From Bacteroidota bacterium (lineage in GTDB: Bacteria; Bacteroidota; Bacteroidia; Bacteroidales; JACABE01), in assembly GCA_013377005.1 (NCBI GenBank), contig JACABE010000025.1, positions 1-61,761 on the forward strand: a stretch of DNA of 61,761 nucleotides. The letters run 5' to 3'. This document shows positions 32,706 to 41,480 of the stretch, in pieces. The translations under genes and the position numbers were made by a program. Numbering within the stretch: the stretch's first letter is position 1; each line of letters opens with the position of its first letter. Under the pieces are notes generated by a model. The model worked only from the letters and a program-made list of their open reading frames with translations. It searched no databases and was not told the origin of the DNA.

Positions 32706-33602
32706 ATGATAGTACTATTCTATAATCGAAAAACTAAAAATCGTTTAAGTACGCTTTGGATGTTGATAGCAATATCCTTTGTAATTATATTGCCTTTTAT
32801 TTTGGGTGTGGGTTTGTATTATAAATCATCAATGCTATTTCAGGAAAATTCATTAGGCGATTTGTTGTTTTCCAAATTATGGAAGCCCAGCATCGGCAAG
32901 TTTGGATTTGCCACTTTTATAATGGGATCTGTATGGGTTACTTTTATTGCCATGTTGATTTCTGCTCCTATCTGTATCTTTGCAGCTCTTTCTATTACAC
33001 AGTATTCACGCAAATTTTATTTACGAATTATACATCCTGTTATTGATATTTTAGCAGGATTACCTTCTGTAGTTTATGGCGTTTGGGGCGTTATAGTTGT
33101 AGTTCCTTTTATATCCAATGTTATTGCTCCTATTTTTGGAGCACAAACTATGGGATATAGTATTTTGGCCGGTGCCATTGTGTTATCAGTAATGATTATT
33201 CCATTTATTCTCAATATTTTAATTGAAATTTTCAGAACTATCCCCATAGAACTTACCGAAGCTTCATTATCATTAGGAGCTACAAAATGGGAAACTATAA
33301 AATATGTATTGGTTAAAAAGGCTGTTCCCGGAATCATTGCCTCTATTGGTTTTGGTTTGGCCAGAGCTTTTGGCGAAACCATGGCTGTATTGATGGTGGT
33401 TGGGAATATGATACAGATACCCAAAAATGTTTTTGATGCTGGTTATCCATTACCAGCTTTAATTGCTAATAATTATGGCGAAATGCTATCAATACCAAAA
33501 TACGATTCAGCATTAATGTTTGCAGCATTGATTTTATTTGTGGTGGTTATGGTTTTTAATGCTTTAATGCGGATGTTAATAGTTAGATATGACAAATATT
33601 AA
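32706..33602 (+). CDS. pstC: PstC-like phosphate ABC transporter permease
   Basis: 298 residues with six membrane helices and the BPD-transporter EAA loop (PIELTEASLSLGATKWETIK). IDILAGLPSVVYGVWGVIVV and a GFGLARAFGETMAVLMV segment are characteristic of PstC. With PstA it forms the inner-membrane channel for the ion delivered by PstS. Followed 15 bases later by a T9SS cargo gene rather than by pstA. Confidence 0.9.
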   Translation: MIVLFYNRKTKNRLSTLWMLIAISFVIILPFILGVGLYYKSSMLFQENSLGDLLFSKLWKPSIGKFGFATFIMGSVWVTFIAMLISAPICIFAALSITQYSRKFYLRIIHPVIDILAGLPSVVYGVWGVIVVVPFISNVIAPIFGAQTMGYSILAGAIVLSVMIIPFILNILIEIFRTIPIELTEASLSLGATKWETIKYVLVKKAVPGIIASIGFGLARAFGETMAVLMVVGNMIQIPKNVFDAGYPLPALIANNYGEMLSIPKYDSALMFAALILFVVVMVFNALMRMLIVRYDKY

Positions 33603-33617
33603 TAAAAAGCAATTATT

Positions 33618-34559
33618 ATGAAAAAACCACTTTTTCTTTTATTCATAACCTGTGCGTTAACAAAAGTAAATGCACAGCCCTATCAGAGCATTTTTTCTAA
33701 GCACACTTCTTTCAACGTATTAATTACTTTGAATGCTGGTGACGCTCCAATCTATACAGATAGTATATTTGTGTATGGCGATACAATTATTAATAGTATA
33801 ATTTATCAGAAATTTACCAATTGGGGAATGGAAACTCCATTTCATCCCTATTGGGAAACGGAAACTTTTTATATACGAGAAGATACCACTAATGGTAAGG
33901 TATATGGAATGGATATTAATTTGAACAAAGAAATTTTATTGATGGATTTATCATTAAATGTAGGTGATACTTTCGTATTTCAAAAACTTAGTAACCATTT
34001 TGGAGATTCTATGTCATTAGTAATAGATTCAGTAGTTTATGTTAATGGTAAAAAAAATATTATTTTTAAAGATAATCAAAATACGAACATTCCTCTATCC
34101 ATTTTAAAAATGAAATTTATAGAAGGAGTAGGACCAACCAATAGTCTTTTTGCTTATCAAAGAAATAAAATTAGCGGAAATTGGTTGGAACGTTATTGTG
34201 TTTATCTATTATGCCATCACGATGATAATGGAACTGTGCAATATGCACAACCTTTTTATTGTTGTAGTTATTTCGGTGGTGGTGGAATCAATGAATTTGA
34301 TACTGATAACAAATTTAAAATCAACATTTCTCCTAATCCAGCTAATTCTAGCATAAGCATTACTTTTCCAAATACAAACGAATCAATGCAATTAGAACTT
34401 TATAACATATTAGGACAAATCATTTTAAATCAAACTATAAATAAAAATACATCTCAAGCAAAAATAGAAACTAACAACCTAAAAAAAGGGTTTTATAAGG
34501 TAGTATTAAAGGTGAAAGGTGAAATTAAAGGACAAAATTCTTTAATAATTTCAAAATAA
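33618..34559 (+). CDS. Small T9SS-sorted secreted protein embedded in the pst cluster
   Basis: 313 residues. A signal peptide (about 1-20, ending VNAQ) is followed by an unrecognised beta-rich domain of about 200 residues with a cysteine-rich end (YCVYLLCHH and PFYCCSYFGGG). A type A T9SS sorting domain closes it (about 232-313, FKINISPNPANSSISITF through GFYKVVLK). It begins 15 bases after pstC and its stop is separated from the pstA ATG by one base, so it is translationally tied to the transporter operon. Its function is unknown. Either it assists the transporter at the surface or it is an insertion that preserved operon spacing. Confidence 0.75.
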   Translation: MKKPLFLLFITCALTKVNAQPYQSIFSKHTSFNVLITLNAGDAPIYTDSIFVYGDTIINSIIYQKFTNWGMETPFHPYWETETFYIREDTTNGKVYGMDINLNKEILLMDLSLNVGDTFVFQKLSNHFGDSMSLVIDSVVYVNGKKNIIFKDNQNTNIPLSILKMKFIEGVGPTNSLFAYQRNKISGNWLERYCVYLLCHHDDNGTVQYAQPFYCCSYFGGGGINEFDTDNKFKINISPNPANSSISITFPNTNESMQLELYNILGQIILNQTINKNTSQAKIETNNLKKGFYKVVLKVKGEIKGQNSLIISK

Positions 34560-34560
34560 T

Positions 34561-35406
34561 ATGATTAAAAAAATTGAAGAAATATTTTTTAGAAGTTTAA
34601 TGCTGATAAGCAATTTGTTGATATTATTTGTATTGGCATTGATACTTTTGAGCATTTTCAAAAAAGGATTGGGAGCATTAAATTGGGAAATGCTCAGCCA
34701 ACGCCCTCATGGTGGTTATTATTATGGTAAAGAAGGAGGCGTTTTAAATGCAATTGTCGGATCACTTTATTTGTCATTTGGTGCCACGCTTTTGGCAACA
34801 ATAATAGGAGTTCCTGTTGCATTATTTATGAATGTATATTTAGTAAAACAAAAGAGAGTATTGAATTTTATTCGCTTTCTGCTTGACTTAATCTGGGGCG
34901 TTCCTTCTATTGTTTATGGAGCTTTTGGTTTTACATTAATGGTGTTTTTGGGAATAAAAACTTCACTTTTGGCTGGAATAATTACTGTAACTCTATTTAT
35001 ACTTCCCATTATGATCAGAGCATGCGATGAAATTCTAAAAACATCCCCATTGGGACTATTAGAAGCCTCATTATCATTAGGATCTACAAAAACAGAAACC
35101 TCTTTCAGGGTAGTTTTAATGCAATCATTTTCAGGTATAATTACGGCAATACTACTTTCTTTCGGAAGAGCTATAGGAGATGCTGCTTCTGTTTTGTTTA
35201 CTGCCGGATATACTGATAATATCCCTAGTTCTTTAAGTGAACCAGCAGCAACATTGCCTTTGTCAATCTTTTTTCAATTAAGCTCACCTGTACCCGAAGT
35301 ACAAAACAGAGCCTATGCAAGTGCTGTTATTTTAATAATAATAATATTAACAATCAGTCTGTTATCAAGAGCTTTATCAAAGAAGTATCATAAAAACAGA
35401 ATCTAA
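34561..35406 (+). CDS. pstA: PstA-like phosphate ABC transporter permease
   Basis: 281 residues with six membrane helices. LNWEMLSQRPHGGYYYGKEG and GVLNAIVGSLYLSFGATLLA are typical PstA openings. The EAA loop is LGLLEASLSLGSTKTETSFR, and GRAIGDAASVLFTAGYTDNI lies near the C-terminus. Pairs with PstC to form the channel. The start follows the previous stop by one base, suggesting coupled translation. Confidence 0.9.
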   Translation: MIKKIEEIFFRSLMLISNLLILFVLALILLSIFKKGLGALNWEMLSQRPHGGYYYGKEGGVLNAIVGSLYLSFGATLLATIIGVPVALFMNVYLVKQKRVLNFIRFLLDLIWGVPSIVYGAFGFTLMVFLGIKTSLLAGIITVTLFILPIMIRACDEILKTSPLGLLEASLSLGSTKTETSFRVVLMQSFSGIITAILLSFGRAIGDAASVLFTAGYTDNIPSSLSEPAATLPLSIFFQLSSPVPEVQNRAYASAVILIIIILTISLLSRALSKKYHKNRI

Positions 35407-35464
35407 ATTATAAAGAAATAAGAAACTTTATAAACTTTTAACTTTATAAACTTTTAACTCATAA

Positions 35465-36226
35465 ATGAATAACACTACAAAAATAAAAGTTGACAATTTA
35501 AACCTATATATTGGGAAACAACATATATTGAAAGATATCAATATAGAAATTCCGGAAAATAAACTTACTGTAATTTTAGGTCCATCAGGCTGTGGCAAAA
35601 CTACATTGCTGAAATGTATGAATAGATTGACTGATTTATATCAGGACGTTAAAATTAATGGAAGCATTTTTATTGATAATGAAGATATTTTGCATACAAA
35701 AACAGATGTTACTGAAATCAGAAAAAAAATGGGTTTGCTTTCGCAACGTCCTTTTCCTCTTCCTATGAACATATATAATAATGTAGCTTATGGATTAAAA
35801 ATCAGTGGAAGAAGAAATAAAAAGGCACTAGATGCCAGAGTTGAAAATTATTTAAAACAAGTAAATTTATGGGATGAAGTTCATGACAGACTTCACGAAC
35901 CTGCTTCTAAATTATCTATTGGGCAGCAACAACGCTTATGTCTTGCACGTGGGCTAGCAGTTGATCCTGAGATAATCTTAGCCGATGAACCTACTTCTGC
36001 CCTCGACCCAATTTCAAGTGAAACTATTGAAAGAAAATTTGAAGAATTAAAACAACAATACACTATTGTAATGGTAACCCATATTTTACGCCAAGCAAGA
36101 AGAATTGCAGATTATGTGGTATTTATGTATATGGGTGAAGTTATTGAACAAGGTCCTGCAAAAGAATTTTTCGAAAATCCAAAAATGGATAGAACAAAAT
36201 CATACTTACAAGGAGCTTTTAATTAA
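35465..36226 (+). CDS. pstB: PstB-like phosphate ABC transporter ATPase
   Basis: 253 residues. Walker A GPSGCGKT (39-46), an ABC signature with LSIGQQQRLCLARGL (near 160), Walker B IILADEPTSALDP and switch His in MVTHILRQARR. LLSQRPFPLPMNIYNNVAYG is a PstB-type Q-loop region. Energises the PstCA channel at the inner membrane. Downstream come the hydrogenase-kinase and signalling genes on the same strand, 37 bases away. Confidence 0.93.
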   Translation: MNNTTKIKVDNLNLYIGKQHILKDINIEIPENKLTVILGPSGCGKTTLLKCMNRLTDLYQDVKINGSIFIDNEDILHTKTDVTEIRKKMGLLSQRPFPLPMNIYNNVAYGLKISGRRNKKALDARVENYLKQVNLWDEVHDRLHEPASKLSIGQQQRLCLARGLAVDPEIILADEPTSALDPISSETIERKFEELKQQYTIVMVTHILRQARRIADYVVFMYMGEVIEQGPAKEFFENPKMDRTKSYLQGAFN

Positions 36227-36263
36227 TTACAAATTAAAAAACAAATTAACAATTAAACAAACC

Positions 36264-38249
36264 ATGCCAGCTCATAAAAATCAATTGGTTTTTACAATTA
36301 AGGACAAATGTAAAGTTTGTTACACTTGTGTGCGAGAATGTCCTGTTAAAGCAATAAAAATTGTAAACGGACAAGCTGAAGTTATTGATAAGCGTTGTAT
36401 TGGCTGTGGAAACTGTGTAAAAGTCTGCATTCAGGATGCTAAAGTTTTTTTAAATGCTACAGAACAAGTATATGAATTATTACAATCCAATCATAAAGTA
36501 ATCGCAGCAATAGCCCCCAGTTTTCCGGCAGAATTTGAAGAAATTGAGCATTATAGAGTATTGGTTGGTATGATTAAAGCGTTGGGCTTTGATTATGTTA
36601 CAGAAGTTTCTTTCGGTGCTGATTTAGTAGCTCAAAAATATGCTAATATATTAACAACACCAAGTGCGGAAGGCTTTATATCTTCAGATTGTCCTGCAAT
36701 TACATTTTACGTTGAGCATTACAGTCCCGACTTAGTGCCATATCTTGCGCCTATTGTTTCACCTATGGTAGCTATGACGAGGGTTTTGCATAAGAAACAT
36801 GGATATGATGCTAAGATTGTATTCATTGGGCCTTGCATTGCAAAAAAAGCGGAATCTGCTGAAGTAGATGAAGTTTTAACATTTAGAGAACTACGTGAAA
36901 TGTTTGTAAAATCAAATATTTCGCAAGAAAATATATTACCTGTAGATTTTGATCCTCCACATGCAGGTAAAGGTGCTATTTTTGCTATCAGTAGAGGTTT
37001 ACTTCAAACAACCAATGTTCCTGAAAATATTTATGAAGGCAATGTTATAGTAGCCGATGGAAGAGTTGATTTCAGAGAAGCCATTAAAGAGTTTGAAAAC
37101 GGAACCATTCGATCCAATAATCTTGAATTGCTATGTTGCGAAGGCTGCATTATGGGACCAGGAACTTCTCCTTTAGGAAAAAGATATGCAAGAAGATTAT
37201 TAGTAAGTAGTTATGTAAAACAAAAGCTTAAAGCCATTGACAATGAACAATGGAAAAAAGATATGGAGGAATATAAGAATATTGATTTAACACAATATTT
37301 TGCTTCCAATGATCGTCGTATACCTGATCCTACTTGGAATGAAATTACTGAAGTGCTTCATAAATTAGGAAAGTACAATGAAAAAGACCATTTAAACTGT
37401 GGTGCTTGTGGTTACGATTCGTGTAATGAACATGCCATTGCAATAATAAAAGGTTTGGCTGAAGAAGAAATGTGTCTGCCATATTCTATAGAAAAATTAC
37501 ATAAATATATCAAGGATTTGGCTGTTTCAAATGAAAAATTGGCTTCTGCACAATTGGCATTAAAACAATCAGAGAAACTGGCACACATGGGACAGCTTTC
37601 TGCTGGTATTGCTCATGAACTGAATAATCCGTTAGGTGTTATTACCATGTATAGCAATATTTTAAAAGATGAATGTAAGCCAGACGATCCTAATCGCCAG
37701 GATTTAGAATTAATAGTAGAACAGACAGACAGATGCAAAAAAATAGTTTCCGGCTTATTGAATTTTGCACGTAAAAATCAATTAAATTATGCAGAAATAG
37801 ATGTTCATAAATTATTTGTAAGAAGTATCCAATCTGTTATTTGCCCAAGCAATATCAAAATCAATCTTAACTCTCATCTAAAAAATAATATGGCAATGCT
37901 TGATGGTGATCAATTAATTCAGGTTGTTACCAATTTATTTAAGAATGCTATCGAAGCAATGCCAACAGGAGGTAATTTAAATGTAGATTTAACTGATAAT
38001 AATGATGATATAATTATCACTATTACAGATACAGGTTCAGGAATTGCAGCTGAAAATATGGAGAAAATATTTACTCCTTTTTTTACAACAAAAGGCATTG
38101 GAAAAGGAACAGGGTTGGGGCTGCCAATTATTTATGGAATTATTAAAATGCACAAAGGGAAAGTGGATGTTACATCGAATAATTTACCTGAAAAAGGACA
38201 AACTGGAACTACTTTTAAAATTACATTACCTAGATATAAAACGGAATAA
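36264..38249 (+). CDS. Sensory [FeFe]-hydrogenase fused to a histidine kinase (group C type)
   Basis: 661 residues, starting MPAHKNQLVF. An upstream Met at 36105 would overlap pstB by 122 bases and is rejected. Two 4Fe-4S motifs (Cys16-26 and 45-55) lead into an H-cluster domain with altered motifs: SSDCP (Cys143) for TSCCP, IGPCIAKKAE (Cys191) for MPC, and LLCCEGC (Cys291-295) for ACxxGC. A further FeS motif (NCGACGYDSC, about 379) and a coiled coil follow. The HisKA has the phospho-acceptor His451 in GIAHELNNPLG, and the HATPase has DTGSGIAAEN and GTGLGLPI. No PAS domain or membrane helix is seen. It likely senses H2 or redox state and phosphorylates the receivers next door. Confidence 0.9.
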   Translation: MPAHKNQLVFTIKDKCKVCYTCVRECPVKAIKIVNGQAEVIDKRCIGCGNCVKVCIQDAKVFLNATEQVYELLQSNHKVIAAIAPSFPAEFEEIEHYRVLVGMIKALGFDYVTEVSFGADLVAQKYANILTTPSAEGFISSDCPAITFYVEHYSPDLVPYLAPIVSPMVAMTRVLHKKHGYDAKIVFIGPCIAKKAESAEVDEVLTFRELREMFVKSNISQENILPVDFDPPHAGKGAIFAISRGLLQTTNVPENIYEGNVIVADGRVDFREAIKEFENGTIRSNNLELLCCEGCIMGPGTSPLGKRYARRLLVSSYVKQKLKAIDNEQWKKDMEEYKNIDLTQYFASNDRRIPDPTWNEITEVLHKLGKYNEKDHLNCGACGYDSCNEHAIAIIKGLAEEEMCLPYSIEKLHKYIKDLAVSNEKLASAQLALKQSEKLAHMGQLSAGIAHELNNPLGVITMYSNILKDECKPDDPNRQDLELIVEQTDRCKKIVSGLLNFARKNQLNYAEIDVHKLFVRSIQSVICPSNIKINLNSHLKNNMAMLDGDQLIQVVTNLFKNAIEAMPTGGNLNVDLTDNNDDIIITITDTGSGIAAENMEKIFTPFFTTKGIGKGTGLGLPIIYGIIKMHKGKVDVTSNNLPEKGQTGTTFKITLPRYKTE

Positions 38250-38284
38250 AATAAAAAATAGATATTAATTTAATAATATATATA

Positions 38285-38668
38285 ATGAAAAAAGTTTTAA
38301 TAGTTGACGATGATATAGATTACTTGTTTCAGCTAAAAACAAAAGTTGAAAAACTAGGATTTGAAGTAATTACAGCAGACGGACAATATGAAGCAGAGCA
38401 TATTTTGGAAAGTTTTAAACCAGATTTGGCAATTTTCGATCTTATGATGGAAAATGAAGATAGTGGTTTTATTCTTAGCTATAAAATGAAACGCAAATAC
38501 CCAGATGTGCCAATTATTATTGCTACTGCAGTTACAGCAGAAACAGGAATGAGTTTTGCTGTTCATTCAGAAGAAGAACGAAAATGGATAAAAGCGGATT
38601 TATATATGGATAAAGGTATTAGAGGCGACCAATTACATAGAGAAATCAATAAACTTTTAAAAATATAA
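38285..38668 (+). CDS. Stand-alone response-regulator receiver
   Basis: 127 residues forming only a receiver domain: acidic pocket VDDD (7-10), phospho-acceptor Asp52 (IFDLMMENEDSG), and a conserved Lys in YMDKGIRG. No output domain. Placed between the hydrogenase-kinase and a receiver-kinase protein, so it is probably an intermediate in a phosphorelay or acts by protein contact. Stop and next start are 2 bases apart. Confidence 0.9.
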   Translation: MKKVLIVDDDIDYLFQLKTKVEKLGFEVITADGQYEAEHILESFKPDLAIFDLMMENEDSGFILSYKMKRKYPDVPIIIATAVTAETGMSFAVHSEEERKWIKADLYMDKGIRGDQLHREINKLLKI

Positions 38669-38670
38669 AG

Positions 38671-39795
38671 ATGGAACTCATCAAATTATTGATTGTTGAT
38701 GACGAACCTGGTATTCGTTCAGGTGTATCGAGAGTTTTAAGAGATTTTAGTGTTTCTTATCCTTTTATGGATGAAGCTTGCAAATTTGAAATTATTGAAG
38801 CTCCTACGGGTGAAGATGCTATTGAAATAATCAATAACAACCTGCCTGATATCATGTTACTTGACAATAAATTACCTGGAATACAGGGTATTGAAGTATT
38901 AGAGTATGTGAGTAAAAACCACCTGGATATTGTTGTGGTGATGATTACTTCTTATGCTTCGCTAGAAGTAGCAGTGAAAGCTACAAAAAATGGTGCTTTT
39001 GATTTTATTCCAAAACCTTTTACACCACAGGAGTTACGTTCATCTATGGAAACCATTACTAAGCAGGTTTACTTCCGTAGAATGACAAAAAAACTAAACA
39101 CAGCTGGTAAACAAATTCGTTTTCAATTTCTTTCAGTATTATCTCATGAATTGAAAGCACCATTAAATGCTATCGAAGGTTATTTGAAAATGATGGAAGA
39201 AAAACAATATGGCGAAAATATTGATGATTATCAACAGATAGTGGAACGCTCAATTGCAAGAGTAAAAGGAATGCGTTCGTTAATAATGGATTTACTTGAT
39301 TTAACTAAAATTGAATCAGGTTCTACAACACGTGAAATCAAAGAAGTAAATTTAATTGAGATAGCGCAAGTATCAGTAGATTCTATGAAACCTTTTGCTA
39401 TTCAAAATGATGTTAATGTTTATCTAAATTCGCATAACAAAATTATTATTAAAGCTGATGCCAGAGAAATGGAAATTGTATTCAATAATTTGATTTCTAA
39501 TGCTATAAAATATAACAGAGCTGGAGGAAGAGTTGATTGTGCTATTAAACCAAAAGACGATTTTGTTGTTTTTACTATTAGTGATAATGGGATTGGTATG
39601 TCAGAAGATGATATGTCAAAATTATTCAATGAGTTTGTGAGAATAAAAAATCAAAGAACTAAAGGTATTTCGGGAAGTGGCTTAGGCTTATCCATTGTTA
39701 AAAAAATAATTGATGCTTATGATGGTGATATCACAGTAACAAGTTCACCAGATAAAGGAACAACATTTACAGTAACCTTACCCATAAAATTATAA
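38671..39795 (+). CDS. Receiver-histidine kinase
   Basis: 374 residues. An N-terminal receiver (1-125; Asp65 in MLLDNKLPG, Lys115 in PKPFTP) precedes a HisKA domain with His159 (VLSHELKAPLNAIEGYLKMM). The HATPase carries NLISNAIKYN, SDNGIGMSEDD and GSGLGLSIVKK. No membrane helix and no DNA-binding domain. It could take phosphate from the hydrogenase-linked kinase on its receiver and adjust its own kinase activity. Tightly packed after the single receiver, 19 bases before rex. Confidence 0.9.
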   Translation: MELIKLLIVDDEPGIRSGVSRVLRDFSVSYPFMDEACKFEIIEAPTGEDAIEIINNNLPDIMLLDNKLPGIQGIEVLEYVSKNHLDIVVVMITSYASLEVAVKATKNGAFDFIPKPFTPQELRSSMETITKQVYFRRMTKKLNTAGKQIRFQFLSVLSHELKAPLNAIEGYLKMMEEKQYGENIDDYQQIVERSIARVKGMRSLIMDLLDLTKIESGSTTREIKEVNLIEIAQVSVDSMKPFAIQNDVNVYLNSHNKIIIKADAREMEIVFNNLISNAIKYNRAGGRVDCAIKPKDDFVVFTISDNGIGMSEDDMSKLFNEFVRIKNQRTKGISGSGLGLSIVKKIIDAYDGDITVTSSPDKGTTFTVTLPIKL

Positions 39796-39814
39796 TAATT
39801 AAATTATATATAAA

Positions 39815-40450
39815 GTGAAAGAGAACAAAAGATTACCCGATAAAACAGTAGAAAGATTAAGTCAATACAGACGAAACTTATTGACTTGTGTTGCCAATGG
39901 AAAAACACATATTTTTTCGCATGAAATAGCAAATCTTCTGCATATTACTTCAGTGCAAGTTCGTCGAGACATTATGCTGATTGGTTATTCAGGAACTTTA
40001 CGTAAAGGCTACGATGTTCAGGAACTCATTGATTTAATTGGTGAAATTATTGATTCTCAATTTGGACAAAGAGTTGCCGTTATCGGCGTAGGAAACCTTG
40101 GCAGAGCACTTGTGAGCTACTTTAAAGGTAAACGTAGTAAATTATTGATAGTCGCCGCATTTGACACCAATGCCGAAAAAGTTGACAGAGTGTATGCTGG
40201 TGTTCATTGCTATCACTATGATCAAATGGCTGAAATAATAAAGAAAGAAAATATTTCTATTGGAATTATTACGGTTCCTGCTTCTGAAGCTGCAAAAGTT
40301 GCTGAAAATCTTGTTATTTCAGGCATTAAAGGTATTTTAAACTTTACACCTTCACCTGTAAATGTTTCACCACATGTTTTTCTTGAAGAATATGATATGA
40401 TAACATCTTTAGAAAAGGTAGCTTATTTTGTGAAAAAGAACGATATGTAA
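39815..40450 (+). CDS. rex: Redox-sensing transcriptional repressor Rex
   Basis: 211 residues with a GTG start. The next Met is well inside the HTH, and the reading LPDKTVERLSQYRRNLL matches Rex N-termini. A winged helix has recognition helix SVQVRRDIMLIGYSG, followed by a Rossmann NAD(H) domain with GVGNLG (91-96), and the closing TSLEKVAYFV helix that swaps between subunits. Rex leaves DNA when NADH/NAD+ is high, derepressing fermentative and hydrogenase genes. Matching candidate operators sit before hydC in this same cluster. Confidence 0.95.
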   Translation: MKENKRLPDKTVERLSQYRRNLLTCVANGKTHIFSHEIANLLHITSVQVRRDIMLIGYSGTLRKGYDVQELIDLIGEIIDSQFGQRVAVIGVGNLGRALVSYFKGKRSKLLIVAAFDTNAEKVDRVYAGVHCYHYDQMAEIIKKENISIGIITVPASEAAKVAENLVISGIKGILNFTPSPVNVSPHVFLEEYDMITSLEKVAYFVKKNDM

Positions 40451-40486
40451 AATTTAGTTATTAAGGTAGTTGGAAATATTATTTAG

Positions 40487-41428
40487 ATGAAGATATTTAG
40501 GAATTTAGACGAAATTAAAGGTATTAAAAATGCAGTAGTTACAACTGGCTCATTTGATGGTGTGCATGTAGGCCATAAAGTAATTATCAATCGTTTAAGA
40601 AAGTTAGCAAAAATGAGTGATGGAGAGTCTGTTTTGATAACTTTTCATCCACATCCCCGACGTGTTCTGTATCCTGATAGTGAAGGTAAAGATTTATTAC
40701 TTATTAATTCTCAACGTGAAAAAATTGAATTACTAAGAAAAGCAGGCTTGGACAATCTGGTAATTATAAATTTCACAAAAGAGTTTGCGCAAACTACTTC
40801 AATGCAATTTGTTAAAGATATTTTACTTGATCGTATTCATGCAAAAAAAATTATTGTAGGATTTAATCATTTTTTTGGACATAATAAAGAAGGCAATTAT
40901 AATTCTTTGCACGATTTAGCTGGAACTAACGGATTTGAAGTTGAAGAAATTCCAGAACAAGATATACAAAACGAAACAGTTAGTTCTACAAAAATTCGTA
41001 AAGCATTGCTAGATGGGGATATTCAACGGGCCAATGCCTATCTTGATCATCAATACATAATGGTTGGAGAGCTTACACATGGTAGTGAAATGTGTAAAAA
41101 AATAGGTTTACCTACTATGAGTATCTTTATTGATGAAGATATTAAATTAGTTCCACCCGAGGGAGTGTATGCTGTAAGTATAATTGCAAAAGATTTCTAT
41201 TTTAGAGGTATGCTTAATATTCGAAATGCTAAAACCATTTATCAGCCACATCATCCAAATACCTGCATTGATTTGCATTTATTTGATTATAATACGAATC
41301 TGATTGGCAATACAACTACAGTATTTTTTCATAAACGAATTAGGGATTTGGCTAATTTTAACAGTATGGATGACATGAAAAATCAACTTACAAAAGATAA
41401 AGCTATTATTGATGATTTGATTTTTTAG
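40487..41428 (+). CDS. ribF: Bifunctional riboflavin kinase/FAD synthetase
   Basis: 313 residues. The N-terminal FMN adenylyltransferase has VTTGSFDGVHVGHKVI (19-34), FHPHPRRVLYP, VGFNHFFGH and SSTKIRKALLDGDI. The C-terminal riboflavin-kinase domain has LTHGSEMCKKIGLPTMSIFI, PPEGVYAV and CIDLHLFDYNTNLIGNT. The usual kinase word PTAN reads PTMS (209-212), and the G-x-R-P-T segment is also altered (RNAKTI). It supplies FMN/FAD, needed for example by HydB. It follows rex by 36 bases on the same strand. Confidence 0.9.
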   Translation: MKIFRNLDEIKGIKNAVVTTGSFDGVHVGHKVIINRLRKLAKMSDGESVLITFHPHPRRVLYPDSEGKDLLLINSQREKIELLRKAGLDNLVIINFTKEFAQTTSMQFVKDILLDRIHAKKIIVGFNHFFGHNKEGNYNSLHDLAGTNGFEVEEIPEQDIQNETVSSTKIRKALLDGDIQRANAYLDHQYIMVGELTHGSEMCKKIGLPTMSIFIDEDIKLVPPEGVYAVSIIAKDFYFRGMLNIRNAKTIYQPHHPNTCIDLHLFDYNTNLIGNTTTVFFHKRIRDLANFNSMDDMKNQLTKDKAIIDDLIF

Positions 41429-41480
41429 CACTTAATAAAAAAGTAACCGATTTATAACACAATTATACAATAATCCAAAT

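Noticed and set aside
36105-36263. Longer start for the hydrogenase-kinase
   Set aside because: It would run 122 bases into pstB in another frame and add residues unlike any hydrogenase N-terminus. The FeS motif follows naturally from the ATG at 36264.
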